Shown in pieces: positions 10,986 through 23,007 of a stretch of 64,000 nucleotides of DNA. The notes beneath the pieces are model-generated. The model was given only the letters and a program-made list of their open reading frames with translations. It did not search any database and was not told the origin of the DNA. Position 1 is the stretch's first letter. Each line of letters opens with the position of its first letter. Source of the DNA: Nansenia antarctica. Taxonomy: Eukaryota; Chordata; Actinopteri; Argentiniformes; Microstomatidae. The stretch is from NCBI GenBank assembly GCA_963989245.1, contig OZ022339.1, forward strand, positions 65,492,969 to 65,556,968, read 5' to 3'. The position numbers and the translations under genes were made by a program.

Positions 10986-13900
10986 TTATCTGGTGTAGTA
11001 GACTCTGTAGTACACGCTCTTGGAGCGCCAGAGGGAGTAGGAGTTGTCGAACTTGAGCAGGTAGACGCCGCGGCCGGGGTACTGGTGGCTGCCGGCGTAC
11101 ACCTCCTCGTGACAGTCCCGCCGGTACACCGGCACGATCTCGTCCACTTGGGGCTTCCCCGCCTCCTTCTTGGCCTTCTCCTCCTCGCTGGGCGGGTCAC
11201 CTGGGGGGAGGGGGGGGGGCAGGATGTCAGGTGACCTCTCAGATGGACCTGGTGGTTTTATTGTCTTTTCTTTTATTTAAGTTGTTCTGTTTGTTATTGT
11301 GATATGGTTGTGATATGGTTGTGCTGAACTATTAATTATTGTGATGTGATTGTGCTGAACTATTTATTACTGTGATATGGTTGTACTGAACTGTCAAAGC
11401 ACTTTGAGCTGAATAGTCTGTATGAAAGGTGCTATACAAATAAAGTTATTATTATGATTATACTTTCAGTAGGCCTACAACTGTGAAGAGTTGTTGAGCA
11501 ACAGTATGAACAGGCACTATTTCTCTATTTCTAGATCTCACATGACTTGATAGGTGTAATCAAAGGTTCTATTACATAGCTTACACCAAACCAGTTATGT
11601 TACATCAGTGACTATTCAGAAGGGAGGGAGGGATGGCCTAGCTGTCCATCTATTACATAAACATAAAAACATAAAATAACTAAGGGCGTGAATATAAGGT
11701 TCAGTAGCCGTGAATAGAAGTAAAGGTTACATCCCAGTCAACAAAATCACCAAAGACCTCTCTCTCTCACACACCTTTATGCCGTCGTACCTTTATTAGT
11801 ATGTGGTACTAATACTTTTGATGATGGTCACATAAAGCGTGAATTAGCTAATTTCGACACGCAAAAACACAACCAAACTGAATTAATTTGTTCTACGCTT
11901 CGTCCGTACACACCCTTCTCCTCATCCTCACCTTCCTCTTCCTCCTCCTCCTCGCTGGACTCGCTCACGTGCACGCTGACCGAGGCGCTGGCCGCGTCCG
12001 TCCACTCGAAGAAGACGCCGAAGCCGATGTCATAGTGGTCCGTGGCAAACTCCCAGAAGAGGTAGGAGCCCTCCTCGTGCGTGGGCACGCGCACCGTCAC
12101 CACCTCGCCGCGGCCCACCGTGATGACGCTGTCCACGTCCTGCCGGATCTTCTCCTTGAAGTCTTTGATCTGGGGCCGCGTCCACATGGAGGGAGCCGCG
12201 ATCACCGGGGGGGAGTCTGGGGTGGGGGAGGAGGGGGGTAAATGTGTCATATTTTTATTTTCTGTTCACGGCTGTTAAAGAAACAAACTAACTAACTAAC
12301 TAGCAAACAAACATCTAGTATGACTTGGTTCAAAGCAATTGCCAAAATGCTACATCATCAGGTATTACAAGGGTACAAGAGTACAAGTAAAGTAAAAAAG
12401 AGTACAGGCCTGTACAGGATATCATTTTTTAAAAATGTAAACTTTGAGATTGAGAATTGGACCCCATATTGGACCCCATATGTTCAAATATCTATTGGGA
12501 ACTTTAGAGTTGTGGAAGCGTATTCTCTCCATCTGCATGATAATGATCATTCATTGAGCCATTTCTGGAAGCAGGGAGGTGGAGGTGATTTCCAATCCAA
12601 TAGAATACTTTTCGTAGCAGCTACCATACCAATCATTAATGCCGACCGTTCCTCAGGCATATAGTTCGAAGTAGTCTCTGAACATCCAAAGAGTGCCAGT
12701 TCAGGATCAGGGGGAATGTCCCTTCTAAATGTGTCATCTTTCATCAATATGTGGGTATCATTCACTCCTCAGGAGGTGAAAGGCTAACCTAATACTGACA
12801 GGGGTGTACTGTGTAAAACCACCAATTTCTGCCAGAATAATCTGTATTATAATGATCCATTTGTAGCCCAAGCTGCCCCCATCCTGGCCACTGGGAGGAA
12901 GTGGACCCCATTGGCTGCAACTGAGCAGGCAAAGGCAGCACTCAGACACAGGGACATTGTGGGCCGAGTCCAGGAGGGGAGGAGTGGTCTTGGCCTCGGG
13001 ATTAGTACACCGGCCTGGAGCAAGGCCAATCCATCTCAGAGACGCAAGCTGGTGGTCCAGGAGGTACGTCGGGAAGAGGAAGCAGGAAGGCGCGCACAAG
13101 CTGTGGCGCAGGCAAAGCAAGGGCAGTGGATGGCATGGGAAGGAGTGGAAAAGAGGAAGATCTCCTGGAAAGATCTGTGGGAGATGGAGGCATTCAGAGC
13201 GAGCTTCACCATCAGGGCTGCCTACGATGTCCTGCCTTCTCCTGCAAACCTAAGCCAGTGGTATGGCGAAGACCCCACGTGCCCTCTATGTCAAAGTCCA
13301 GCAACACTGAAGCACATCTTAGTGGGATGCAAGACTAGCCTCACCCAAGGCCGTTACACCTGGCGGCAAGACCAGGTGCTAAGGTGTCTTGCAGCAGTGC
13401 TGGAAAGTCAACGGACAAGTGTGAACGCCCTTCCTCCCCCGTCATCCCGGTGGCAGCCAGCACCATTTGTTCGGGAGGGCGAGGGTCAAGCCAGCCTCAC
13501 CACCATAAGACCAGACACTGGGCAGCTGGGCAGAGCACGGGACTGGAAGCTGCTGGCAGACTTGGACAAGAAACTCTGCTTCCCAGCTGAGATCGCAGCC
13601 ACCAACCTGCGACCAGACCTTGTGCTGTGGTCAGCCTCGCTCAAGCTCGTTTACATCATCGAGCTCACTGTGCCCTGGGAGGGTGCAGTGGAGGAGGCCT
13701 ACGAGCGGAAGAGGCTGAGGTACACTGAACTCGCAGCAGATGCCCAACAACAAGGCTGGACAGCGAAGGTACGCCCAGTGGAAGTAGGCTGCAGAGGGTT
13801 CGTAGCCACCTCAACATCCAGGCTCCTCAGGGAGATGGGAGTGCGAGGGAAGACCCACCGGCAGGCAATCAAGGACCTCTCCAGGGCTGCTGAAAAGGGG

Positions 13901-14711
13901 AGCCAGTGGCTGTGGATGAAGAGAAAGGACTTGACCCGGGCGTTCAAATGAGCTGATCGCATCTAGGGAGTGAACCTGGGACGCTGGGATTCACTGCTGA
14001 ACCCTCTGGAGGTGTCGTGGGCTTATCAGCGAAACATTCATGAAGGAGGGCGCCCACTTGACAACCCAAAGGATGCCATCGCTCATTTGAACACCACAGA
14101 GTCTCATCGGTGCCTTAAGTATGTATCTATCGAGGGATATCAACATCTAGTCCTACATAACAGATTATACGTCATATCACATAAACAACACTTTTCTGGT
14201 AACATAATCCGGCGTGTTTCCTTCTTGGGGTCGTCACAGGGGGCATCTGAAGAGACTACATGAGGCGGCGGAAGCTGAAACGTGACACAAACTGTCACCT
14301 AATTCCATTCCGGTCTGAATGGAGACAAGAGATACTCTGCTGTTCCCAAAAGCATGATGTGGTGACGTGGCTCTATTCCAAACCAGAGACTTCGCTCCAT
14401 CCCTACTCTCTACCCTTGAGGACTTCACCTGCCCTAAAAGTCCTGCAGCGCTGAAAGCACAATGGACCAAAACTCCTCTTAGCCAATGGGAGAGCTGAGG
14501 TGAAACACTCCCATATATCCTTTACAGAGGATATCCTTTACAGAGGATTTATCCTTTTCTCCCCTCTCCCCTTTCTGTGCTTCAAGGCTCCAACGCCAAG
14601 GGTAGAGGGGGTAGGGGTTAGGTTTCTGGTTTGGTACGCAGCCCGTGGCTAAGTAGATGGTCTGTTCTCAGCCACTGTGTTTGTGAGTGTATGGTGTGTG
14701 TGTGTGTGTGT

Positions 14712-14742
<31 letters not shown>

Positions 14743-16849
14743 ATGCCTGCTCATGTCTGTGTATTTGTGCATTTCTGTGCATTTGTGTGTGTACGTACGT
14801 ATGTATGTATGTATGCGTGCGTGTATGTATGTATGTATGTATATATGTGCGTGTATGTATGCATGCACGTGTGTGTGTGTGTGTGTGTGCATGTGTGTAC
14901 GTCCGTAAGTGTGTATGTACCTGTGCGTGTACCTGCACAGACCGGTCCGTTCTCTGTGACCTCCTCTGCAGGCTCGGAGGGGTCTGGCTCTCTGTCTAGG
15001 CTGTCAGACTGGGAGTCAGACTGGCCGTTCAGCGTCGGGGCCTCCTCCCCAGCAGGGGGGGCTGCAGCCACGGGCTCACTGGCCTCCAGGGTGGCCTGGA
15101 CCACGGCGTCCTCCTGCTGCTTCTGTAAGGCCGCCTGGTGACAGAGGAGAGGGGGGAGAGAAGAATGAACTTACAGCATATCGAATGAGAGACACTGTCT
15201 TAGCTGTGTATTTTGTGTGTGTGTGTGTGTGTGTGTGTATAAATGCATGCATGGTGTTTGTGTGTGTACATGCCCACCTGTGAGTGTGAGTGTGATTGTG
15301 TTGTTCCAGAGAAGGCATTTAAAACCAGTCAGACAGCCTCACACAGAGCAAGAGGCCAGACTCAGTAATCAGCAACTTATCATGTGAGTGTGTGTGTGTG
15401 CATGTGCATGTGTGTGTATGTGCATTAGTATGTGTGCGTGTGTATGTGTGCGTGTGTGTGTGTACCTGTTGCTGAGCCAGCTGGACCTGGTAGAGCTGCT
15501 GCATGTACTGCTGGTAGTGCTGCTCCTGCAGCTGGCGTATCAGACCCAGCTGATGCTCCGGGCTGTCTGGGTACTGCTGGGCCGCGTACTGCTGGAACTG
15601 CACCGCCGTCTGTATGTTCAACGCTGCCATGATCTGCTGTCTGCACCCAGGGAGACGGGGAGGGAGGGAGGGAGGAAGGTGAGAGAGTGAGAGAGAGATG
15701 GGGAGGGAGGGAAAGGTCAGAGAGACAGACAGAGAGAGAGGGGGGGGGGGGGAGAGATGGGGAGGGAAAGGTGAGAGAGACAGACAGAGAGAGAGAGATG
15801 GGGAGGGAGGGAGGGAAAGGTGAGAGATGGGGGGGGGGAAAGGTGAGAGAGAGAGAGAGAAGGGGACGGGAATATATATTCTTCAGAGTCATTCACATCC
15901 ACACGATTACACTCCGCCCCCCGCCCCACCCCCCTCCCTCACACACACACACACGTACTTCTGCTGCTCCACCCGTAGCCTCTCGTCCTCCAGCTGCCTC
16001 CTCTCCTCCTCCTCCCTCTTCAGCCTCTCCTCATCCTCCTGCCTCCGCCTCTCCTCCTCCTCCCTCCGTCGCTCCCGCTCCTCCTCCTCCTGGCGCTGGC
16101 GCTCGTCCTCCTCCCTCCTGATTGGTCGGGACAAACGTGAGACGTGAGGCGTGAGAAAACAACGAAACGGACCGCAGAGAGACCACGGAACAAATCACAG
16201 GTCCTTCTTTTCCTGACTGACACCCTTTCCTTCGAGGTCATCACTGGTCTGACACGGTTGACTCGGTGTCAGTAAGGGTTACACAACTTGGCTTTTTACC
16301 TATCCAGTCACGTTAAGATTCGTATCATGGAAGAGAGGAGTAGAAGGAGGAAGGAAGGGTGGATTTTCTAAGTGTTGGAGAGATATATATACTGTATATA
16401 TCAATAGTGAGGTAGGGGAGGGGAAGGAGAGATCCAACCACGGCTCACGCTTCTATCCTGTCTTTAAGATAAGTGGCAGCAGGAGTAAAAAGATAAGAGA
16501 AAGTGACGCCATTTTAAGACAGTTGAGAGAGACGGGTCAAGGGGACAGAAATAACATTTTTTACCGTTTTCTTTCTTGCTCCTCCTTCTCGATGTGGTGG
16601 GACGTGACGTACGGGGCGAATAAGTTACAGCATTTGTTCAACAGCTTGACGAACTCCACCATGGCCTCCTCCTTCTCCATGTTGCCCAGAGCAGCCCACT
16701 CTTTCCTACAGAGAGAGAGAGAGATAGACAGGGGTGGGGGGGGGAGAGGCAATGAGGGGACAATCCTTGAACTGAGGGTTAGAATAATACCACTGTCAGC
16801 TAAAACTGGGCAATCATTGGTGCATGTGTTTACAGTAAATGCTGTAAAT

Positions 16850-16886
<37 letters not shown>

Positions 16887-19800
16887 TGGGAAAAACACAC
16901 ACAAAAAAGCCCAGAGAGGAAAGCTGTGTTCCGTGCTCTGTTTCCTCTTGTTTCCTGTGTTTACTGAGGAGCACCAGCCGTGCTAGGGGCTAGAGCTGCC
17001 AGGGTTCAAAGATTCACACACAAACACACGGCCACACACTATATATATATATATTTAAAAAACACACACACAAAAACATACACAGACATAAAAAAAAACA
17101 CACACACACACACAGCGTGTGTGAGAGGTTACCTGCGGTCATTGCCGAGGACATCAAAGAAGCCCACCTCAGGCGAGGCGTCTGGGTTGTAGGGGCCCAG
17201 TAACACCTGCTTGTGGAGGGCCACCAGGCGAAGCTTCTCCTCGTAGGTGGGGTGGAAGGCCTTGCCATCTTTATCTGGTGGGGGGGGGTGGGGGGGGCAA
17301 CACACAACAACACTGTAGTCTAGACTCATCACTGCAATGTACACCACACAGACAAACACTGCATTAGTTGACAAGTTAACAAGACAATGTTATCATGACA
17401 TTACACACTTTAACAGCTGTGAAATTGACTTTATTTAGCTATTGTTATGTTTACGAGGGCAAGACAGTGCTTGTCGCAAAGTAGCTAACAAATGAGCCAG
17501 TGAAAAAGCTTTCATGCAACCTAGAACATTATTATATATTTATTTATTTTTTACGTTTTGGGCATTTAGCAGACGCCTTTATCCAAAGTAAGTGAATCCA
17601 TCCATCTATCCATCAGTCATCATAAGATGAAAGTAATCTAAGCTATGATCAGGGCCCATTGGCAGTTACAATGCTAGTAGAATGAACAGTTACTTGAAAA
17701 AGCCTAAAATGTTATGTGCTCTGTCTCCCTTCCATGCCAAAGCACTTAAGGGGGTATCAACAATACAAAGCGCTTCACTGAATAGGTGGAGCCCAACTCT
17801 GGAACCTGTTTGCATAATGTCCATAGTCACCTCACTATAAACCCGACGTGAAAGTGGACACTGGACAGGGTCTGAAACAGGTTTACTCCGCAGTCACACA
17901 CAACATCAACAGTGTTTACTTAAGTAGCACACCTGAGGGAGGATTAGGCTACTCCTTCACTCTGACCTTTTCAAACAATATCCCACTATTCTTTAGTTCC
18001 CTGTAAAGACCTACGCTGTGACTCATTCCAAGAAGGCGTTCCATTCCCTTTGCCCTTGTTCCCATAGCGGATCTGAGACGACTGGTTAGGTGTGTTAGCA
18101 ACAACATTGCCCGTTTGATTCTGATGTACTGCTACTGTAAAAAAAAAAAAAAAACACTTCTGTCAGATCCGTGACGGGGTTGAACAAGGAAGGGAAGAGA
18201 AGGTGGGAGAAACCTTCTGCAATGAAAACATCGCCCCGGGCTAGTATATCGTGAAGTCACGCTCCCTCACTAACCTGATTTCACAGCCAAACAGTTGCAC
18301 AGTACTTAGGGAATGTGTGCCAACGTATGTGAAACGTACACTGATAAATGTATATCCTCACTGCAACGTAAGTCGCTTCAGATAAAAGCGTCAGCTAAAC
18401 GGCATATGTTATTATGTATAGTAGGTGTAGGATCTGGAGGAACGCCAGTGGCTCAGACCCATGATGATCAAGCTGCTAATTCATCAACTATGAACTATAC
18501 ATTCAACAAACACATCAAAGGGAACTGAAGCGCTTTCTTTTATTGACGAGCCGAGTTGCAGTTCACACATGCGAGTGCTACTGCAGGTTAGAAGGCAGGG
18601 CAGTCGACCTACAATTAAGCTGTAAAACAAAAGTCATTAAAAACTGTGACAGGGCTCTTCAAAGGCTTGACCAGCATGTTTGCTTGGATGAGTTTGTCTG
18701 AGGAATCCATCGCATGGTGTGGACGTGCCACCAAGCTTTTCATTGTTGTTGCATTAGAGGCTGGGTTTGCCTGCTACCCAACTCATTGGTCCCCGATGTC
18801 ATTCTACTACACAGCGATGGTCATTGTAACCAAACTGCACATGATCATAATAATAGATGCTGATGTTGATAGATATCAAGTGAAGTGAAAGAAATGAAAT
18901 AGCTGGTGAGCAAGTCACACCATGCAATGGTTTCCTCAGACTAACTCATCCAAGCAAACTTGCTGGTCAAGCCTTTGGAGAGCCCTGTCACAGTTTCTAA
19001 TGACTTGTGTTTTACTGTTTAATTGTAGGTCGACTGCCCTGCCTTCTAACCTGCACAGTAGCACTCACACTTCACTTGATATCTATCAACATCAGCATTT
19101 ATCATTATATGTGCAGTTTGGTTAACAATGACCATGGTTGTGTAGAAGAACGACATGGGGACCAATGAGTTGGGTAGCAGGCAAACCCAGCCTCTAATGC
19201 AACAAGGAAGGAAGAGGTATAAATGACAGCAGAGGGTGTGTTCCTGCCACATACCAAACGTACTCGGTCCCCACTCAGAGCGACGTGGAGGGACCACATG
19301 ACTAGTATGGACTCATGACATCTCAATAACGTCGCCGTACTCTTGGATCCAGACTGGACACTCGGGTTGATGTTGCAACTAGCCTCGACATAGACAGGCC
19401 CATGGTCGGTAACTAGTTGTCTGAATGTCAGCGGTGAGGTGTACAAGCATGCATGTCGCACTCATAAATCATGCTGCTGCACATGAAATCTGACGCCTTT
19501 GGTGGATGTAAAAAAAAAAAAAAAAAGCCTCTAATAGCTCTACCTAATATCATACTACTTTGACAGCTCGGTTAATCGTTAGCAAGTGGCTATTCTGTCT
19601 AGCCAAATGCATCCCATGAAAACAACGAAGTGATGAAAAGCCGACTGCTCGCTCGATCATAGTCACGTCGTGTCGGATCAAAACATGACTCCCGTTTCAA
19701 TGTGGATTATCACCATGCAATGAGAATAACGACAAAATACCTTTGAAGAATTTCAGCGCCAGGCCGTACAGCTCCGGCAGAGGGAAGCCCCATGTCCTCT

Positions 19801-20041
19801 CTGTCGCGGCTCTGGCGGTCTCGCCTCCTTCCTCCCCGGCGGCGGCCCCCTCCTCTCCCTCGGCCTCCTGCTCCTCGGTGGGCTCGGCGGGCTCCGGCTC
19901 CCCGGCCTCCTGCTCCTCCCGCTCCTCCTGCTCGCCCTCCTCGGAGTCTGGACTCAGGGTGAGGCCGTCGATGGAGACTTCGAGCCGGCTGGAGGTGCCG
20001 TTGTTGAGGTCGCCGCTCCTCTGAACCTCCGTCGCCATCAT
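10986..20041 (-). CDS. acbd3: ACBD3 (Golgi acyl-CoA-binding-domain protein 3 / GCP60), 8 coding exons
   Basis: Coding exons on the minus strand: 19741-20041, 17133-17274, 16565-16705, 15959-16117, 15466-15640, 14933-15134, 11932-12216 and 10986-11200. All junctions are GT-AG and in phase, giving 539 aa (human about 528). In order: an acidic N-terminus (exon 1), the acyl-CoA-binding domain (end of exon 1 to exon 3, containing FHPTYEEKLRLVALHKQ), a charged E/R-rich coiled coil (exon 4), a Q-rich segment (exon 5), a variable acidic linker (exon 6) and the C-terminal GOLD domain (exons 7-8, ending VYYRVYYTR). Known role: peripheral Golgi scaffold that binds giantin and recruits PI4KB. Two ATGs stand in tandem at the start (20041, 20038). 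Exon 7 has two in-phase donors 18 nt apart (11932 and 11914); the upstream one (GTGAGG) is stronger. Identity is also supported by its place next to mixl1, lin9 and parp1. Confidence 0.95.
11290..11462 (+). repeat. L2-like LINE 3'-end fragment
   Basis: Contains about three imperfect copies of 'TGTGATATGGTTGTGCTGAACTATT', then AAAGCACTTTGAGCTGAAT and GGTGCTATACAAATAAAG with an ATT-rich tail. This is the usual L2 3' end, in plus orientation, in acbd3 intron 7 close to exon 8. Confidence 0.65.
12850..14110 (+). mobile_element. 5'-truncated LINE with C-terminal zinc knuckle and restriction-like endonuclease
   Basis: A frame open from about 12840 to the stop at 13951 encodes the C-terminal part of a non-LTR retrotransposon polyprotein. 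It has a CPLC...H...C knuckle (about 13281-13330, CxxC-x7-H-x4-C), followed by RPDLVLWSASLKLVYIIEL (13609-13665). The R-PD...E arrangement there is that of the PD-(D/E)XK endonuclease in R2/NeSL/HERO-type elements. The reverse transcriptase is missing, so the copy is 5'-truncated and dead, yet it has no stop or frameshift over about 1.1 kb, so it is probably young. It lies in acbd3 intron 6 in the opposite orientation. The 3' UTR boundary near 14.1 kb is a guess. Confidence 0.75.
14690..14905. repeat. Compound TG / TATG / CATG microsatellite
   Basis: Alternating TG runs with GTATGTATGTATG and TGCATG blocks extend almost to the splice donor of acbd3 exon 6 at 14932/14933. In minus orientation the transcript is CA/CATA-rich here. 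Confidence 0.9.
15650..15862. repeat. GA/GGGA-rich simple repeat beside acbd3 exon 5
   Basis: Imperfect repeats of GGGAGGGAGGGA and AGAGACAGACAG occupy most of acbd3 intron 4, just upstream of exon 5. On the transcribed strand this is a very long polypyrimidine stretch ahead of the exon-5 acceptor. Confidence 0.85.
17552..17690 (-). repeat. SINE-like fragment ('CATTTAGCAGACGC' family)
   Basis: Contains GGCATTTAGCAGACGCCTTT ATCC and the downstream stretch with AGGGCCCATTGGCAGT, matching similar parts of 50222-50350. Only the non-tRNA part is present. It lies in acbd3 intron 1. Confidence 0.7.
18350..18415 (+). repeat. SINE 3'-end fragment
   Basis: AAGTCGCTTCAGATAAAAGCGTCAGCTAAA is the plus-orientation form of the family motif seen in minus orientation elsewhere. 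Only about 65 bases remain. Confidence 0.6.
18560..19207. repeat. Interlocked pair of inverted repeats (A-B-A'-B')
   Basis: Block A (about 18565-18722) is the reverse complement of A' (about 18917-19068), and block B (about 18748-18890) is the reverse complement of B' (about 19065-19205). Each pair is roughly 90 percent identical by eye, for example CCTCTAATGCAACAAGG at 19190 against the start of B. The order A-B-A'-B' means the hairpins A:A' and B:B' interlock and cannot both form as simple stem-loops. There is no coding potential. The block lies in acbd3 intron 1, about 0.5 kb from exon 1. Confidence 0.85.
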
Positions 20042-20150
20042 GCAGAATGTCAGCTGGAGCGGCCACGTACCTACTTCCGGTTTTCATTTAGCGGAAGTTC
20101 CGGTTATGATTCTTGTTACAGGATGTAAATAATGACGTGGTGACGTCGCG
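20042..20150 (-). promoter_or_regulatory. acbd3: acbd3 core promoter / 5' UTR
   Basis: Directly upstream of the acbd3 ATG are two opposed ETS/GABP-type sites (ACTTCCGG 20073-20080 and GCGGAAGT 20091-20098). Two CRE-like TGACGT motifs follow (20133-20138 and TGACGTCG at 20141-20148). There is no TATA box. This is the usual make-up of a housekeeping promoter. Motif assignments rest on exact consensus matches; function is inferred. Confidence 0.6.
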
Positions 20151-22790
20151 TCGCTAAGCAACAGACATGTTATTTTACATGTATTATTTTATTATTTTAC
20201 ATTTTGAATGATTGTACATTCTATAAGGTCGCATATTCCTCATTAAACCTGCCCGCGTATTGCCGCAACCGTGACCCTTTCCCCAGAATTTTTTTTTTTT
20301 CCATAGATCTCCCCTCCAACTACACTAGACAGACAGACAGACATACAGACAGACACGTGTCACACACGTACGACACGCAGACAGACATACAAGCCCTATT
20401 TACTTTTCCCAATGCCCGAAAAGATTTCCCGGTGTATTTTTTTTTACTCCCGTTGATACAGTCCTTGATTTACTGTGTCTCCGAGTCACCCTGTTTGCAC
20501 ACACCAGTAACATGCAGGTGAGGGGGGAGGGGAGAGTTGGTGAAGGGTTCAGGTCAGGACAGGAGTGGAATTCAATGCAAATGAGCATTTCACCTCTTCT
20601 CCATATACACAGACCCGTTTTACCTGGACTATGAGTACGTCTGTCACAGGTGAAATGTGTAGCAGTATGCCCTATTCCATCAACGTCGCTAAAGGAAAGT
20701 CCAGTCTTATTTTGATATGTCTCGCGAGACAAAAATAAGCCTGGATAATACCCCCCGCGACATACCTCTAAACAGGTCGTGACATATGTTTCTCCTCTAA
20801 CTGGCTGTATAGGGATGTTACATTTTCATACTGTTTTTTGTCCACTGTCTTAGAAGCAAAATAACTTTTTCCATTCATATTTCAGTGTGGCATGAATTGA
20901 CTTAATCCAAAATAGCCTATAACTCAGAGAACCCCTTGTAAATCCCTCTTGTCCATTTTCCAGTCTGTTTAAATGAGTAGATAGGCCTATGTTAAAGGTG
21001 TAAATGGTCTAGTCTACAAAGGCTGGCCATCACAGCTTCACTTGCTGATCATTGACTTCTGCAGCTATCAAAAGATCCAGTGGCATGACTGTTTGATGTT
21101 TGAAAGTGAAACATGTGAATCACCAAGTCTGTGAGTTAATCAACTTTGAACCTTTATGCGTTTTTGCCTTTAATTTAATTAAAGAACCAGATTTTATCAC
21201 CCGTAGCAACCAGTGTTCTTTGATAGTGCCAGACATAATCAACAATATAAGTGCCACTCAAACTGCCACGAATAAGCCCTATTTTTCCTTAATAGATTTT
21301 TTTTACAAGTTAGAATTAAGTGACTGAATCAAGTGAATTGTCAGCGGAATATCTGAAAGATATGTTTTTAAACTACTGAGAAAATTGTACTCCTGAGAGG
21401 CCGCAGGGACAGGCCATTACACATGATCAGGAACCCCAATAGCCCATTGCTGGGATAACACTGCATGGTCTGGGCCCCAGACACTGAGGAAACAAATTAC
21501 CAAATGGAGTTAAAGCCCTCAGACAAAGTAAGTCTGGGTTGTGAATAGCCCACATGCACACCACTATTACAGGTATTTAGTAGCCAATGGGGCAAAGTAA
21601 ACAAAGAACAAATATGCTTTAAAAATGGATCCTTTGCTTTTGCAAACTAATACAAAATGTTTGAAAGCCTTTTCACCCATGTATGACTCACACACAGACA
21701 CACACCCACATAATTCAGTTTGGTGTGTCTAATGTGCATTGGGGCAATGACCTCTTGACTTGACCCCCCACTGACCCAAGTGGAGGCAGTCCATTCATCT
21801 CAAACACCCCCCACCCCCCCCCTGACAACCTTTGAACTGGAGGGAAGTGTGTATTGAGATGGTCTTTGTTGGTTGTGAACAGGGAATGAGTCATCATAAT
21901 TTTTTGCAGGTTACATTTTTGGGGTAGGCTACGGATCATCTCCATTGTCTCCAAAATATTAAAAAGCTGCCTTAACAGAAATGACATGAGGGGCCGGTTT
22001 CACAGACAAGGCTTAAGCCTAAGATCTAGACTAGAAAACATCTTCAATGGAGATTTTACACAGAAAGTGTGATTTAGTCCAGGACTAGGCCAAGGTCTAT
22101 TAAAATAATTTAAGGGGAACTCTAGAATTACATTCATTTTTGAACTCATATACTGAGTAATCTAGCCATTGATTCTTGAAGAATACAACTTAGAAATGCC
22201 TCATGCGCTTCGTTCAACAGTCTTACCCACTGATCTGGAATATATAGATCATTGGTCTGACCCTGTCAGAACCGAAAATATATGCTTGTTTTTCAAATGT
22301 AAACAATGTATTCATAAACAAAAACCCTAACCCTTTCAAAAAATGGTTTAAACTATTTCATTTTGATCTTATGGATGGTCAGTCTATGAATCTGAGAGTG
22401 GTTACATTTCTCCAGTCCCATACCTCAGCTGTTTAACCCCAAAAGTGGTGGGATGACCGCATTGTTGTTCTTATATATATTAGTCTTCTGAGGCTGTTGA
22501 AATGGAACCAAATCTATGGCTTGCAAGGGAGGAAATGATCAAATTACTTGAAAGCAAATTGTTTCAATCCATACTGCACTCAATACAGGCCTATTTTGTT
22601 GCATATAGGCCTATGATCCCAATGGCTTCAGACTCTCCCTTTGATGGCTACTGGTCCATTATTGTGCCAGGAGAAGCCCCATATCCCTTATCACTGCGGA
22701 TAAATGTTTTCTCAAATGATGTGTATTGAACGTGCAAGATTCCATTAAAGACCTTTAAAGCGACCCTGTGTGCGCCACCGTTCAGGGTGT
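20151..22790. other. Divergent intergenic region acbd3 | mixl1
   Basis: No gene is seen. It holds a degenerate foldback MITE whose left end GGGGCCGGTTTCACAGAC starts at 21990. It also holds a dispersed repeat copy (22155-22460) related to 59763-60040. The rest is single-copy-looking AT-rich sequence and would be where mixl1 enhancers lie. Confidence 0.6.
22155..22460. repeat. Dispersed repeat, copy 1 (shared with 59763-60040)
   Basis: Shares TGATTCTTGAAGAATA, AACAATGTA, CTTATGGATGGTCA (CTCATGGATGGTCA in the other copy) and GTGGTTACATTTCTCCAG with the copy in parp1 intron 1, in the same order. It is probably a non-autonomous DNA element. The ends are not sharp. Confidence 0.65.
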
Positions 22791-22797
22791 CGCAGAT

Positions 22798-23007
22798 TCA
22801 CACCTTTTGCGTTGATATCAGACGAAGCGAGGAACAATGTGAGTCTGGGCATCGCGCGCTGATGCTCCGGTGCCGGCCGTCGCTAATGGCTCGCGCGTTC
22901 ACACATCCTGAAGCCACCTTTGATCACAAGATGATGTGGACGGATATAAGACCGGTAGCTAGGCAGTAGTGGTCAGTCAGAATCTGGAGAATAAGGATTA
23001 GAGGAGT
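22798..23007 (+). promoter_or_regulatory. mixl1: mixl1 promoter: T-box site, TATA-like box, 5' UTR
   Basis: A perfect T-box consensus TCACACCT lies at 22798-22805 and a near match TTCACACAT around 22899. SMAD-type GTCTGG is at 22842-22847. A TATA-like TATAAG at 22945-22950 would place the start near 22975, about 30 bases before the ATG. Mix genes are known direct targets of Eomes/T-box factors and Nodal-Smad2 signalling, so the arrangement fits. That these particular sites are used is inference. Confidence 0.5.

Noticed and set aside
15400..16250. Several overlapping frames rich in L/S/P in both directions around acbd3 exons 4-5
   Set aside because: Caused by GA/CT simple repeats and the E/R-rich coiled-coil exon read in other frames.
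20042..22790. Possible extra gene between acbd3 and mixl1
   Set aside because: No frame over 115 codons and none with a known motif, splice pairing or codon bias; two repeat fragments account for part of it.
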